Below are positions 17,660 to 25,462 of a stretch of 64,000 nt of DNA, piece by piece (the first letter of the stretch is position 1; each line of letters opens with the position of its first letter). The position numbers and the translations under genes were made by a program. The stretch comes from an uncultured Bacteroidales bacterium (GTDB lineage Bacteria > Bacteroidota > Bacteroidia > Bacteroidales > Paludibacteraceae). The notes beneath the pieces are model-generated. The model was not told the DNA's origin and did no database searches. It was given only the letters and a program-made list of their open reading frames with translations. The DNA lies in assembly GCA_946185835.1 (NCBI GenBank), contig CAMHKW010000009.1, positions 1 through 64,000 on the forward strand, read 5' to 3'.

Positions 17660-17691
17660 TTTGCAAGAGAAAAATAAATTTCGTAACTTTG
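17660..17691 (+). promoter_or_regulatory. Promoter of the 17.7-kb outer-membrane protein gene
   Basis: TTTG (17660-17663), 20 bases, TAACTTTG (17684-17691), then C. It starts just after the rnr stop codon. The leader contains the GC-rich element GCGGACGTACCCGC, followed by CCGCATAA, which is also found near family B. Confidence 0.7.
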
Positions 17692-17738
17692 CACCCGGCT
17701 TTTGGAACGCGGACGTACCCGCCCGCATAAATTTGATT

Positions 17739-18473
17739 ATGAACTCGCGCCTTAGATATATCTTACTACTGCTTGTGGTGTCGGCTGCCTTGTCTGCCGA
17801 GACCATCAACCTGCGTCTGTCTACAGGGCAGATTATCACAGGAGAGGTGGTCTTCGAAAACGAAGAGGTCGTCATCATACGAACAGCTGACGGAGCACGA
17901 TATCAGTATCCGAAGACCGACGTGCAGCTTATCGACGATGCCGAAGCACAGCTCAACAATGAACAAACCGAGACGGCAACGACGCACCGACAAAAGGTAG
18001 GCGTGCAGATACATGTCGGAGGAGGAGCTGCAATGCTGCCACATAAAGCATGGGGAGGAAACGCCAACGCTAAGTTAGCCATCGGTGCTGTCAATATGTT
18101 CGACAGGCACATCTTCCTCGGAGGAAGTGTCGCCGTCAACGTCAATATGCTTATGTCGCAAGCCTTCACTTTCATACCTCTATGCCTCGAAGCACAGATA
18201 CCTCTCGTCAATGCCGACATAGCACCATACATAGGCATGTCGATAGGCTACGGCTTCGCCGCAAACAAGCAAGCTAAAGGTGGTATGGCTGCCGCCGTTG
18301 ACCTCGGATACCGATTCCAAACACGAGGAAAGGCGGTCGTACTGCTCGCGCTCAATGCTAACCTCCAACAGGCAAGGCTGACAGTAACAGAAAACTACGA
18401 AGGCAATACCTACGACTATTACTCCGGACGACTGCTACTCTCCTTGGGAGCTAAACTGGCAGTGCAGCTCTAA
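17739..18473 (+). CDS. Small outer-membrane beta-barrel protein, putative
   Basis: 244 residues from the ATG at 17739 (MNSRLRYILLLLVVSAALSAE), chosen because it begins a good signal peptide and sits about 40 nt below the promoter. Residues 22-75 (INLRLSTGQIITGEVVFENEEVVIIRT) look like a small all-beta domain. From about 105 on, alternating hydrophobic strands with Gly and aromatic residues (IGMSIGYGFAANKQAKG, LGYRFQTRGKAVVLLAL) end in LLLSLGAKLAVQL, as in 8-10-strand outer-membrane barrels. Function unknown. It lies 15 bases before the small DNA-binding-like gene. Confidence 0.65.
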   Translation: MNSRLRYILLLLVVSAALSAETINLRLSTGQIITGEVVFENEEVVIIRTADGARYQYPKTDVQLIDDAEAQLNNEQTETATTHRQKVGVQIHVGGGAAMLPHKAWGGNANAKLAIGAVNMFDRHIFLGGSVAVNVNMLMSQAFTFIPLCLEAQIPLVNADIAPYIGMSIGYGFAANKQAKGGMAAAVDLGYRFQTRGKAVVLLALNANLQQARLTVTENYEGNTYDYYSGRLLLSLGAKLAVQL

Positions 18474-18488
18474 TAAGATATCGAACCT

Positions 18489-18686
18489 ATGCGACGCAAG
18501 AAGACAAATAAAGCACTACCCCGCAACTGCCGAGTGACAGTGATGTTCAACGCAAGCGAGTTGAGGGCTATCGAGGCGTATTGCCGTCGGTATAGGATAA
18601 CAAACCGCAGCCATTTCATCCGACAGACGCTGCTTAAGAATATACTTAAGCGCTTTGCCGACGACCAACCCACACTCTTCGACTAA
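18489..18686 (+). CDS. Small ribbon-helix-helix-like protein
   Basis: 65 residues: basic start (MRRKKTNK), a beta-strand-like CRVTVMFNAS, then two helices (ELRAIEAYCRRYR and RSHFIRQTLLKNILKRF) and an acidic end (DDQPTLFD). This strand-helix-helix plan fits CopG/Arc-type DNA-binding dimers, so a transcription regulator role is inferred. It sits 15 bases after the outer-membrane protein gene and 19 bases before the His-rich protein gene, so it could regulate this metal-related set. A structural role or an orphan antitoxin is possible; no toxin gene is next to it. Confidence 0.6.
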   Translation: MRRKKTNKALPRNCRVTVMFNASELRAIEAYCRRYRITNRSHFIRQTLLKNILKRFADDQPTLFD

Positions 18687-18705
18687 ACAGATTATTAAAG
18701 CAACA

Positions 18706-19116
18706 ATGCGCAAGCCGTTGACATATATCTTCGTCGTCTACCTCTCCCTGTTCATCGCTTTGGCGGGGTCGGGCTTCAACCTCGCGTATTTCTGTTGCAC
18801 CGACTGCCTGGCGCATGGCATGTCGCATCTGCTACGTGGCGACTGCGAGACCATACATCATCACCACCATCAGCATGACGCCACCTGTCGCCATCATGGC
18901 AACTGCCACCTGATGCATTATGATGTCGACGAGGTGGTAACTCCCGACACACACCTGACAGTAGCACCCGTGCAGGTAACGACGGAATGGCAGTTCGAAC
19001 CATATCAGATGGCAACAGCATCAGCACCGTCAATAACCCGACTGCTGCATTCACCACCCTTGCTTTTCTCATTCGCCGAAGAGATACTCTCCAAAGATTG
19101 TGTCAGAAGATTGTAG
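18706..19116 (+). CDS. His/Cys-rich small exported protein (HYC_CC_PP-like), likely metal handling
   Basis: 136 residues from the ATG at 18706 (MRKPLTYIFVVYLSLFIALAG, a signal-like helix). The frame upstream overlaps the previous gene and is excluded. After the helix come YFCCTDC (29-34), HGMSHLLRGDC, and a dense metal-ligand stretch HHHHHQH...CRHHGNCHLMH (51-71). A conserved-looking HSPPLLF lies near the C-terminus. This layout recalls the HYC_CC_PP proteins found beside TonB-dependent metal receptors in Bacteroidota. It directly precedes such a receptor. A periplasmic or membrane-tethered sensor or chelator of copper, zinc or nickel is inferred; the metal is not known. Confidence 0.65.
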   Translation: MRKPLTYIFVVYLSLFIALAGSGFNLAYFCCTDCLAHGMSHLLRGDCETIHHHHHQHDATCRHHGNCHLMHYDVDEVVTPDTHLTVAPVQVTTEWQFEPYQMATASAPSITRLLHSPPLLFSFAEEILSKDCVRRL

Positions 19117-19118
19117 AC

Positions 19119-19180
19119 TATAGTTCTGTCAGCTGACATCGCAGCATACGCGATGTCTGTAACTATTACTCAGAACTATA
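19119..19180 (+). promoter_or_regulatory. Nested inverted repeats before the TonB receptor gene
   Basis: TATAGTTCTG (19119-19128) pairs perfectly with CAGAACTATA (19171-19180). Inside are the palindrome GTCAGCTGAC (19129-19138) and the hairpin CATCGC-N7-GCGATG (about 19137-19155). It fills the 77-base gap and could be an operator or an RNA element that sets the ratio of the two genes. Confidence 0.5.
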
Positions 19181-19193
19181 ATCAGCCTACACT

Positions 19194-21530
19194 ATGAGAC
19201 ATAATCACCTAATCCCTATTCTTATATTCATCTTGTTCTTCGTCCTGCCTGCCCGCGCTCATGTCGAGGGACTGGTGGTCGACGAAAACGGACAACCGCT
19301 TATCGGAGCTAACCTGCATTGGCTCGGAACTACTATCGGCACATCATCGTCGTTCGACGGCAGTTTCGAAATCGACAAGATACACGCCACTCGCAAACTC
19401 GTAACCTCGTATATAGGGTACCTCTCCGACACCACTATCGTGCTCACCGAGTCGGTCACCATTGTACTCTTCCCCGAAAACACCGAGCTCGGCGACGTGA
19501 CAGTGGCGGCACGACGACAGTCTGTCGTGCGCTCACGAGTCTCAGCTCTCAACACTCAACGACTCAACGCCGACGAGCTATGCAAGGCAGCATGCTGCAA
19601 CCTCTCTGAGTCATTCGAGACAAGCGCTTCCGTCGACGTGGCGTACGCCGACGCCGCTACCGGAGCCAAACAGATACGACTGCTTGGACTAAGCGGAAGA
19701 TACGTACAGCTGCTAACAGAAAACACACCCGGCATCAGAGGACTCGCACAGAACTTCGGCATGGAATATATACCCGGACCATGGATGGAGTCGATACAAG
19801 TGTCGAAAGGCACATCGTCGGTGGTCAACGGATACGAGTCGCTAACCGGACAAATCAATGTCGAGTACCTCAAACCTAAGACACAAGACCCCATCGCCGT
19901 CAACCTCATGCTCAACACCGAACTCCATGCCGAAGCTAACCTCACCGGTGGATGGGACGTGGGAGAACATGCATATACCGGACTGCTCGCACACTATCAG
20001 AAAGGAACAATGGCGATGGACGACAACCACGACGGCTTCTTAGACATGCCACTCTCCGACCAGCTCAACCTACTGCACCGTTGGGACATCTTCAAAGGAG
20101 ACTATACCGGACGTATCCTTGTGCACGGACTCTACGACCGACGACGCGGAGGCAACCGACCCACTACATTTCATAAGACAACGCTGCCGGAAGAGCCTTA
20201 CCTCATCGACCTGAGAACGAGACGTGCCGACGCCTTCATGAAAAACGGATACGTCATCGACGACGACAAACAGATGTCGATAGGGATAATAACGGCCGCC
20301 TCCTACCACTCGCAAGATAACATATACGGCGACCGGCAATGGACCGCCGGGCAATGGAACGTATACCTCAATGCCTTGTTTCAGACTAACATCGGCGAAC
20401 GGCAGAAACTGACAGCCGGACTGTCACTCAACCACGACGACTACGACGAGACCATCAATGGCATGATACCGCGCGATGTCAACGCTTCGGGCGGCAACGT
20501 CATCGCCAACGCCGACCTCTCACGACGGGAAACAGCTGTCGGTGCCTTCGCAGAATACTCATACGACCCTAACGACATGTTATCACTGCTCGTGGGACTC
20601 AGAGGCGACTACCTCAGACAATGTTACCTCATTCATTCTCCTAACAGCGAAACACGCCACCGCTTCCTGCCTACACCACGACTCAACCTGCGCTTTGCAC
20701 CTTGGAGCTGGTGGACCATCAGAGCTTCCGTCGGTATGGGATACCGAACGCCTAACCTGATAGCCGACAACGCGGCATTGCTCTCATCAGGCAGACTCGT
20801 CAACACACTCACCACTCCACAGTTAGAGTCCGCTCTCAATGCCGGACTGACAACCACTTTCTATATACCTGTCGCCGACCGTGAACTGCAAATCAATGCC
20901 GAATACTACTACACCCATTTCTTCGACTGCCTCGTCGCCGACATCGAACAAAACGGAGTGATGACATTCACCAACCTGAGCGACATGCCGGGGGCACGCG
21001 CCTTCGCACACACCATGCAGGTTGAGGCTACTGCCGAGATACTCAGAGGATGGACCATGACACTCGCCTACCGACTCAGCGACAGCCGACAGACCGTCTT
21101 CTCACCATCGCAAGGCAATTATATGCTGCTCGAACGACCTCTGCAAAACCGATTCAAAGCACTGATAACCACTTCTTACCAGACGCCTCTGAAGAAATGG
21201 CAGTTCGACTTCACCGCCCAGTTCAACGGATACGGACGAATGCCCGAAGGTTTCGTCATACCCACCGGCGCCGAACAGCAGTATTTCCAACGCAACGGAC
21301 AGACATATCACCAATGGTACCCGCAACTGCTCGGACAAGTAACCAAATACTGGCGCACGTGCTCACTCTATCTCGGTGCCGAGAATATGACTAACTTCCG
21401 ACAACTACAACCTATCACGGCTGCCGAAACTCCTTTCAACAACGCTTTCGATGCCGCTCAGGTATGGGCTCCGACGACAGGGTGGAAAATCTACATAGGA
21501 TTCCGATGGAACCTCACAAGAGACGAATAG
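19194..21530 (+). CDS. TonB-dependent receptor, probably for a metal complex
   Basis: 778 residues; an outer-membrane gated channel energised by TonB-ExbBD. Signal peptide 1-22 (ending ARAH). A carboxypeptidase-like regulatory domain follows (about 23-105, VEGLVVDENGQPLIGANLHW). Then comes the plug domain (about 125-235, including GLSGRYVQLLTENTPGIRGLAQ in part and SSVVNGYESLTGQINVEYL). The rest is a 22-strand-type barrel ending in IGFRWNL. It lacks the SusD partner of glycan receptors. The His-rich protein upstream and the HMA protein downstream suggest copper or another heavy metal as cargo; this is inference from context. Codons are strongly C-ending. Confidence 0.88.
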   Translation: MRHNHLIPILIFILFFVLPARAHVEGLVVDENGQPLIGANLHWLGTTIGTSSSFDGSFEIDKIHATRKLVTSYIGYLSDTTIVLTESVTIVLFPENTELGDVTVAARRQSVVRSRVSALNTQRLNADELCKAACCNLSESFETSASVDVAYADAATGAKQIRLLGLSGRYVQLLTENTPGIRGLAQNFGMEYIPGPWMESIQVSKGTSSVVNGYESLTGQINVEYLKPKTQDPIAVNLMLNTELHAEANLTGGWDVGEHAYTGLLAHYQKGTMAMDDNHDGFLDMPLSDQLNLLHRWDIFKGDYTGRILVHGLYDRRRGGNRPTTFHKTTLPEEPYLIDLRTRRADAFMKNGYVIDDDKQMSIGIITAASYHSQDNIYGDRQWTAGQWNVYLNALFQTNIGERQKLTAGLSLNHDDYDETINGMIPRDVNASGGNVIANADLSRRETAVGAFAEYSYDPNDMLSLLVGLRGDYLRQCYLIHSPNSETRHRFLPTPRLNLRFAPWSWWTIRASVGMGYRTPNLIADNAALLSSGRLVNTLTTPQLESALNAGLTTTFYIPVADRELQINAEYYYTHFFDCLVADIEQNGVMTFTNLSDMPGARAFAHTMQVEATAEILRGWTMTLAYRLSDSRQTVFSPSQGNYMLLERPLQNRFKALITTSYQTPLKKWQFDFTAQFNGYGRMPEGFVIPTGAEQQYFQRNGQTYHQWYPQLLGQVTKYWRTCSLYLGAENMTNFRQLQPITAAETPFNNAFDAAQVWAPTTGWKIYIGFRWNLTRDE

Positions 21531-21818
21531 ATATCTGCAAATCGAACAATAAATATCTGCAATAAATATTGATATTCGCACTCTATATAGTTGTAATCTT
21601 TATGTTGTCTGTATTGAAAACAATGCCTAACCCGCTGAGCTACAGCTGTTAAACAGTTGGATGACAACCTCCGTAATGTGTTAAAAAAATCATACCTAAA
21701 TATCTCGTTTACTGACCAATACACGGGCGTCGCTCCTGTCACCTTCGAGTCATGTTCGAGTCATCTACCTGTTATAAGCATTTCATATAACCACAATAAT
21801 CATAATACACACAATACA
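21531..21818. other. Gap between TonB receptor and HMA genes, with repeat and tRNA-like fragment
   Basis: No gene seen in 288 bases. It holds a tRNA D-arm-like 17-mer on the minus strand (21627-21643) and an 18-nt sequence (21733-21750) that recurs inverted at 26197-26214. A direct repeat TTCGAGTCAT follows. I find no convincing -7 element for the HMA gene. Confidence 0.6.
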
Positions 21819-22121
21819 ATGAAAAAACTTATCATTATTCTTTCAGCATTGATGCTCACACTTGCAGTGCCCGCATGGGCGAAGTCCGAAAAACAAACCG
21901 TCGTCTTCCATGTCGAAATCAGTTGCGACGGATGCGTCAAGAAAATCGAGAAAAACATATCTTTCGAGAAAGGACTCAAAGATATGCGTATCGACAAAAA
22001 CGCACAGACAGTAACTCTCACTTTCGACCCTAACAAAACTAATGTCGAAACACTAAAAAAAGCTTTCGAGAAAATCAAAAAACCGGTCTCCAAAGTCGAA
22101 GTAATCAAAAAAGTAAAATAA
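21819..22121 (+). CDS. Exported heavy-metal-associated (HMA) domain protein
   Basis: 100 residues from the ATG at 21819 (MKKLIIILSALMLTLAVPAWA), which starts an evident signal peptide. The open frame further upstream is not coding-like. The mature part is one ferredoxin-like HMA fold with the metal-binding loop SCDGC (Cys36, Cys39) followed by VKKIEKNISFEKGLKDM. Such domains bind Cu(I) or other soft metals and pass them between proteins. Being exported and next to a TonB receptor and a His-rich protein, it is a candidate periplasmic metallochaperone or mercury/copper-binding protein. The gap of 288 bases leaves open whether it is cotranscribed. Confidence 0.82.
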   Translation: MKKLIIILSALMLTLAVPAWAKSEKQTVVFHVEISCDGCVKKIEKNISFEKGLKDMRIDKNAQTVTLTFDPNKTNVETLKKAFEKIKKPVSKVEVIKKVK

Positions 22122-22123
22122 AA

Positions 22124-22155
22124 TTTGCGTATTACAAAAAATAGCAGTACTTTTG
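22124..22155 (+). promoter_or_regulatory. Promoter of tRNA-Leu
   Basis: TTTG (22124-22127), 20 bases, TACTTTTG (22148-22155), then CCGCG. It starts right after the HMA gene stop codon and about 35 bases before the tRNA. Confidence 0.75.
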
Positions 22156-22189
22156 CCGCGCTTTTCGGCAGAATATGTGCTACTGCCAT

Positions 22190-22275
22190 GCCGCGATGGT
22201 GGAATCGGTAGACACGAAGGACTTAAAATCCTTTGGCCCGAAACGGCTGTGTGGGTTCAAGTCCCACTCGCGGTA
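22190..22275 (+). tRNA. tRNA-Leu (anticodon UAA)
   Basis: Acceptor GCCGCGA pairs with TCGCGGT (one G-U). The D-arm is TGGTGGAATCGGTAGACAC. The anticodon stem AAGGA/TCCTT holds loop CTTAAAA with anticodon TAA. The long variable arm (GGCCCGAAACGGCT region) is a class II feature, and the T-arm is GTGGGTTCAAGTCCCAC. Discriminator base A at 22275; CCA is not encoded. Length 86 nt. Confidence 0.95.
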
Positions 22276-22288
22276 CGAAGCGCTTTAT

Positions 22289-22326
22289 GAGGCGGCAAGC
22301 ACGCGGTGCTCGCCGCCTCAGCTTTT
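22289..22326 (+). terminator. Terminator-like hairpin after tRNA-Leu
   Basis: GAGGCGGC...GCCGCCTC (22289-22319) with inner AGCAC-GCG-GTGCT makes a 13-bp stem with one mismatch, followed by AGCTTTTAATC. It probably ends the tRNA transcript, 25 bases before the ABC transporter start codon; the T-run is weak, so read-through is possible. Confidence 0.65.
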
Positions 22327-22350
22327 AATCTTGAAGCTCTTTCAGAAAAT

Positions 22351-23214
22351 ATGCTTTCTATTAGTCATGTAACCAAAAGCTTTGGCTCGCGCCGAGCATT
22401 AGACGATGTCAGCCTCACGGTCGACAAAGGTGTCGTATATGGTCTGCTCGGACCTAACGGCGCCGGCAAGACTACACTCATTCGTATCGCTACAGGCATC
22501 ACCATGCCCGATAGCGGCAGCGCAATGCTCAACGGACATAACATCACCTTAGACGATGCCATCTCAATAGGATACATGCCCGAAGAGAGAGGTATGTACA
22601 AGAAACTCACGTGCGCCGACCAGATAATATATATGGCACGACTGAAAGGACTAACCGCGAAGCAAGCATACCAACAACTCGACTTTTGGCTCAACCGTTT
22701 CGCTATACGAGAATGGAAATACAAGAAGATAGAAGAACTATCGAAGGGTATGGCGCAGAAGATACAGTTTATTCAGACCGTGATACATCAACCTGAACTA
22801 CTCATCCTTGACGAGCCTCTCTCAGGATTTGACCCTGTCAATGCCGAACTGATACGAAACGAGATAAAACGACTCAATAGCGAAGGCACCACAGTGATAC
22901 TCTCTACGCATAACATGACGTCAGTAGAGATGCTATGTCAGCAAATCTCTCTGATAGACCATGGCAAGATAGTGCTGCAAGGTAATGTGAACGACATACG
23001 GCAACAGCACCGCACAGGACGCTTCAGAGTATCACTGCAAACAGAAAACGGAATACAGCAGACAGAGGTGATAAGACAAGAGGGAGAAAGCAACAACCGA
23101 CTTGTAGAACGACTCGCACACCAAGGACAGATACTAAGCTTCGAAGAAGTAATGCCCTCAATGGAAGATATATTCATCAATACAGTAAGCAAATCCGCCA
23201 CCAATCCTGAATAG
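22351..23214 (+). CDS. ABC transporter ATP-binding protein (NatA-like)
   Basis: 287 residues from the ATG at 22351 (MLSISHVTKSFGS); the longer frame would run into the tRNA terminator. All ABC ATPase motifs are present: Walker A GPNGAGKTT (34-42), Q-loop region ISIGYMPEERGMY, signature LSKGMAQ, Walker B LLILDEP and the H-switch LSTHN. A C-terminal part of about 70 residues (after VLQGNVNDIRQQ) is typical of NatA/CcmA-like exporters. It pairs with the permease gene 52 bases downstream to form an ABC-2-type exporter in the inner membrane; sodium, drug or lipid substrates are all possible. Its stop codon lies in the first copy of a 25-bp tandem duplication. Confidence 0.9.
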   Translation: MLSISHVTKSFGSRRALDDVSLTVDKGVVYGLLGPNGAGKTTLIRIATGITMPDSGSAMLNGHNITLDDAISIGYMPEERGMYKKLTCADQIIYMARLKGLTAKQAYQQLDFWLNRFAIREWKYKKIEELSKGMAQKIQFIQTVIHQPELLILDEPLSGFDPVNAELIRNEIKRLNSEGTTVILSTHNMTSVEMLCQQISLIDHGKIVLQGNVNDIRQQHRTGRFRVSLQTENGIQQTEVIRQEGESNNRLVERLAHQGQILSFEEVMPSMEDIFINTVSKSATNPE

Positions 23215-23243
23215 CAGACCCGCCACCCAACCTGAATAGCAGA
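23190..23243. repeat. Short tandem duplication across the ABC ATPase stop codon
   Basis: CCGCCACCAATCCTGAATAG and the following CAGAC recur, with small changes, directly downstream (CCGCCACCCAACCTGAATAG, CAGAC). The first copy carries the real TAG stop codon. The duplication coincides with a change in strand base composition. Confidence 0.65.
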
Positions 23244-23266
23244 CAAGAAAAGCAATACTGAATACT

Positions 23267-24586
23267 ATGAGCTCGAAAATAGGACTTGTAATAGTTCACG
23301 AATATACCACTCGTGTGTTGCGTAAGCGTTTTATCTTTATTACATTGCTTACCCCTCTTATTATGTCGTTGACCTTCGCCATCCCGATGTGGCTTACGCT
23401 CGACGACAGCGACTCCGAAGAGCGAACAATAGTCGTTGTCGACCACTCTGAACTGTATGCCTCAGCTTTCATTGATGAGGCAAAGGCAGATACAGCTGAC
23501 AAGAGAAGTGGCTACAACTATGTATATCTTAATGCCGACCTCGAGCAGGCGCGCGCGCAATATAAACAAGTAGAGGCGTTTCTGCTTATCACGGGTGACC
23601 TGACTATGCAAGGTAATACGGCTACATTATATTCCGAAAAGCAAGTAGGCAATGCTGTAGTAGCTGACGTACAAAAGCGACTTACCAAATATGTCAGGCA
23701 ACAGAAACTCGACTCTTATGATATCGAAGGACTAAGGCAGATAATAGCTGACGTAGAGTCAGATGTCAATGTCAAGACGGTGCGCTGGACAGAGCAGGGC
23801 GAGAAGATAACGTCTGTCGACCTCTATCAGCTGATGGGCTTGTTGTCGGCACTGCTGATATATATGTTCATCATCATGTATGGCTCGATGGTGATGCAGG
23901 GAGTGGTGCAAGAGAAGTCGAACAGGATAATGGAGGTGATGATATCGTCGGTTCGTCCGTTCGACATGATGATGGGCAAGATAATAGGCGTTGCTCTTGT
24001 CGGTCTGACGCAGTTTGCGATATGGGTATTGCTGCTGGTTATTGCCGCTGCTGTGGGCATGCCTTTGTTGTCGGATATGTTGCATATCGATGCACTTGCC
24101 GCTTATGATGCAGCATCGTTACAGAACACTACCATGGCTCAGGACTTATATCTGGCGCTCACAGGTATGGACTTTGTAGAACTTGTGGTGTTGTTTGTAG
24201 TGTATTTTCTTGGTGGCTACTTACTCTATTCGTCGTTGTATGCTGCCTGCGGGTCGGCTGTAGACAACGAGACCGACACTCAGCAGTTCTCGATGCCGAT
24301 TACTATCATTGTGCTGTTTGCCATGTATGCCGGTATCTATGCCGCTCAGCACCCCGACAGTTCTTTCACTTGGTGGTGCTCGATGATACCATTTACCTCG
24401 CCGGTAGTGATGTTGGTAAGGTTGCCGTATGATGTGGCAGCGTGGGAGCTGATACTCTCGCTTGCGGTGCTTGTTGCGTCATTCGTTGCTACAACGTGGT
24501 TGGCGGGTAAGATATATCGTGTGGGCGTACTGATGTATGGGAAGAAGCCGTCTTGGAAGGAAGTGGTCAGATGGATAAGGTATTAG
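23267..24586 (+). CDS. ABC-2 type exporter permease (NatB-like)
   Basis: 439 residues. One N-terminal helix (FIFITLLTPLIMSLTFAIPMW in part, about 20-42) is followed by an extracytoplasmic domain of about 150 residues. A cluster of five to six helices follows (from LMGLLSALLIYMFIIMYGSMV on), the topology of NatB/ABC-2 permeases. The motif VQEKSNRIMEVMISSVRPFDMMMGK, split here as VQEKSNRIMEVM and SSVRPFDMMMGK, is the usual cytoplasmic coupling region. Works with the ATPase just upstream. By eye its base composition moves from A/C-rich to G/T-rich on the + strand. Confidence 0.88.
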   Translation: MSSKIGLVIVHEYTTRVLRKRFIFITLLTPLIMSLTFAIPMWLTLDDSDSEERTIVVVDHSELYASAFIDEAKADTADKRSGYNYVYLNADLEQARAQYKQVEAFLLITGDLTMQGNTATLYSEKQVGNAVVADVQKRLTKYVRQQKLDSYDIEGLRQIIADVESDVNVKTVRWTEQGEKITSVDLYQLMGLLSALLIYMFIIMYGSMVMQGVVQEKSNRIMEVMISSVRPFDMMMGKIIGVALVGLTQFAIWVLLLVIAAAVGMPLLSDMLHIDALAAYDAASLQNTTMAQDLYLALTGMDFVELVVLFVVYFLGGYLLYSSLYAACGSAVDNETDTQQFSMPITIIVLFAMYAGIYAAQHPDSSFTWWCSMIPFTSPVVMLVRLPYDVAAWELILSLAVLVASFVATTWLAGKIYRVGVLMYGKKPSWKEVVRWIRY

Positions 24587-24607
24587 AGAGGAATGGGGTA
24601 TTAGCAG

Positions 24608-25375
24608 ATGGATAATGTATTAGACAGAGAGGGTCAGAGGGCTTTTGATAAGCTCATGCGCCGGTTTAATAAGGCGTGTGCTGACTATGGTCTTATTGAG
24701 GATGGTGACCGTATCTTAATAGGGCTATCGGGAGGTAAGGACAGTCTGTTGCTTACTGAGTTGTTGGCACATCGACAGAAGATATATGTTCCTCGTTTTG
24801 AGGTTGTGGCGATACATGTCACTATTCCCGCTATCGGATATCAGTCGGACATTGAATATCTGAATGCCTTTTGTCAAGAGTGGGGTGTGCCTTTTGTTCA
24901 TCGTGAGGCGCAGCTTGACTTTGATGACCCTCAGTATGCTGATTCTCGTTCGCGCAGGAAGCAGAAGACCCCTTGTTTTCTGTGTTCGTGGTATCGCAGG
25001 AAGATGATGTTCGAGGTGGCTCAGCAGATGCACTGTAACAAGATAGCGTTGGGTCATCATCGTGATGATATAGTACAGACGTTGCTTTTGAACATGCTGT
25101 TTCAGGGTACTGTTGACTCTATCAAGCCGTCGATGACGATGGATAAGTTCCCCGTTACTTTGATTCGCCCGCTTTGTTTGATTGATGAGTCAGACATTGT
25201 CGACTATGCTCAGCTGAGGCAGTACAAGAAAGTGGATAAGCTCTGCCCGTACGAGCGTCGGTCGATGCGCGATAGGGTGAAGCCTTTGCTTGAGCAGATG
25301 CAGGAGCTTAATCCTGAGGCTAAGAGTTGCCTGATGAAGGCTTTGCATGGACAAAAAGAAGACGTAGAATCTTAG
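24608..25375 (+). CDS. ttcA: tRNA 2-thiocytidine biosynthesis protein TtcA-like
   Basis: 255 residues. ATP pyrophosphatase of the PP-loop type that, in the TtcA family, thiolates C32 of some tRNAs using an Fe-S cluster. Seen: PP-loop SGGKDS (41-46), the cysteine pair CFLC (123, 126) with RRK after it, the LGHHRDD motif, and a third Cys in LCPYERR. Length and motif order fit TtcA rather than TilS. The start MDNVLDREG lies 21 bases after the permease gene, and the two junction sequences resemble each other (GATGGATAAGGTATTAGAGA and GATGGATAATGTATTAGACA), which suggests a small local duplication. A related PP-loop role cannot be excluded. Confidence 0.88.
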   Translation: MDNVLDREGQRAFDKLMRRFNKACADYGLIEDGDRILIGLSGGKDSLLLTELLAHRQKIYVPRFEVVAIHVTIPAIGYQSDIEYLNAFCQEWGVPFVHREAQLDFDDPQYADSRSRRKQKTPCFLCSWYRRKMMFEVAQQMHCNKIALGHHRDDIVQTLLLNMLFQGTVDSIKPSMTMDKFPVTLIRPLCLIDESDIVDYAQLRQYKKVDKLCPYERRSMRDRVKPLLEQMQELNPEAKSCLMKALHGQKEDVES

Positions 25376-25448
25376 AATCTTGATAATATAAAACCTGAGT
25401 CTTAGAATCTTGATAATATAAAATCAATCTTGATAATATAAAATCTTT
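25366..25448. repeat. AT-rich direct repeats after ttcA
   Basis: CTTAGAATCTTGATAATATA occurs twice and ATCTTGATAATATAAAA a third time in the 87 bases between ttcA and the next gene. No stem or promoter is evident in them. Confidence 0.75.
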
Positions 25449-25462
25449 TAATTGTTAGTCAG

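Noticed and set aside
21600-21660. A second tRNA gene on the minus strand
   Set aside because: Only the D-arm is present; no anticodon stem with a 7-base loop and no T-arm.
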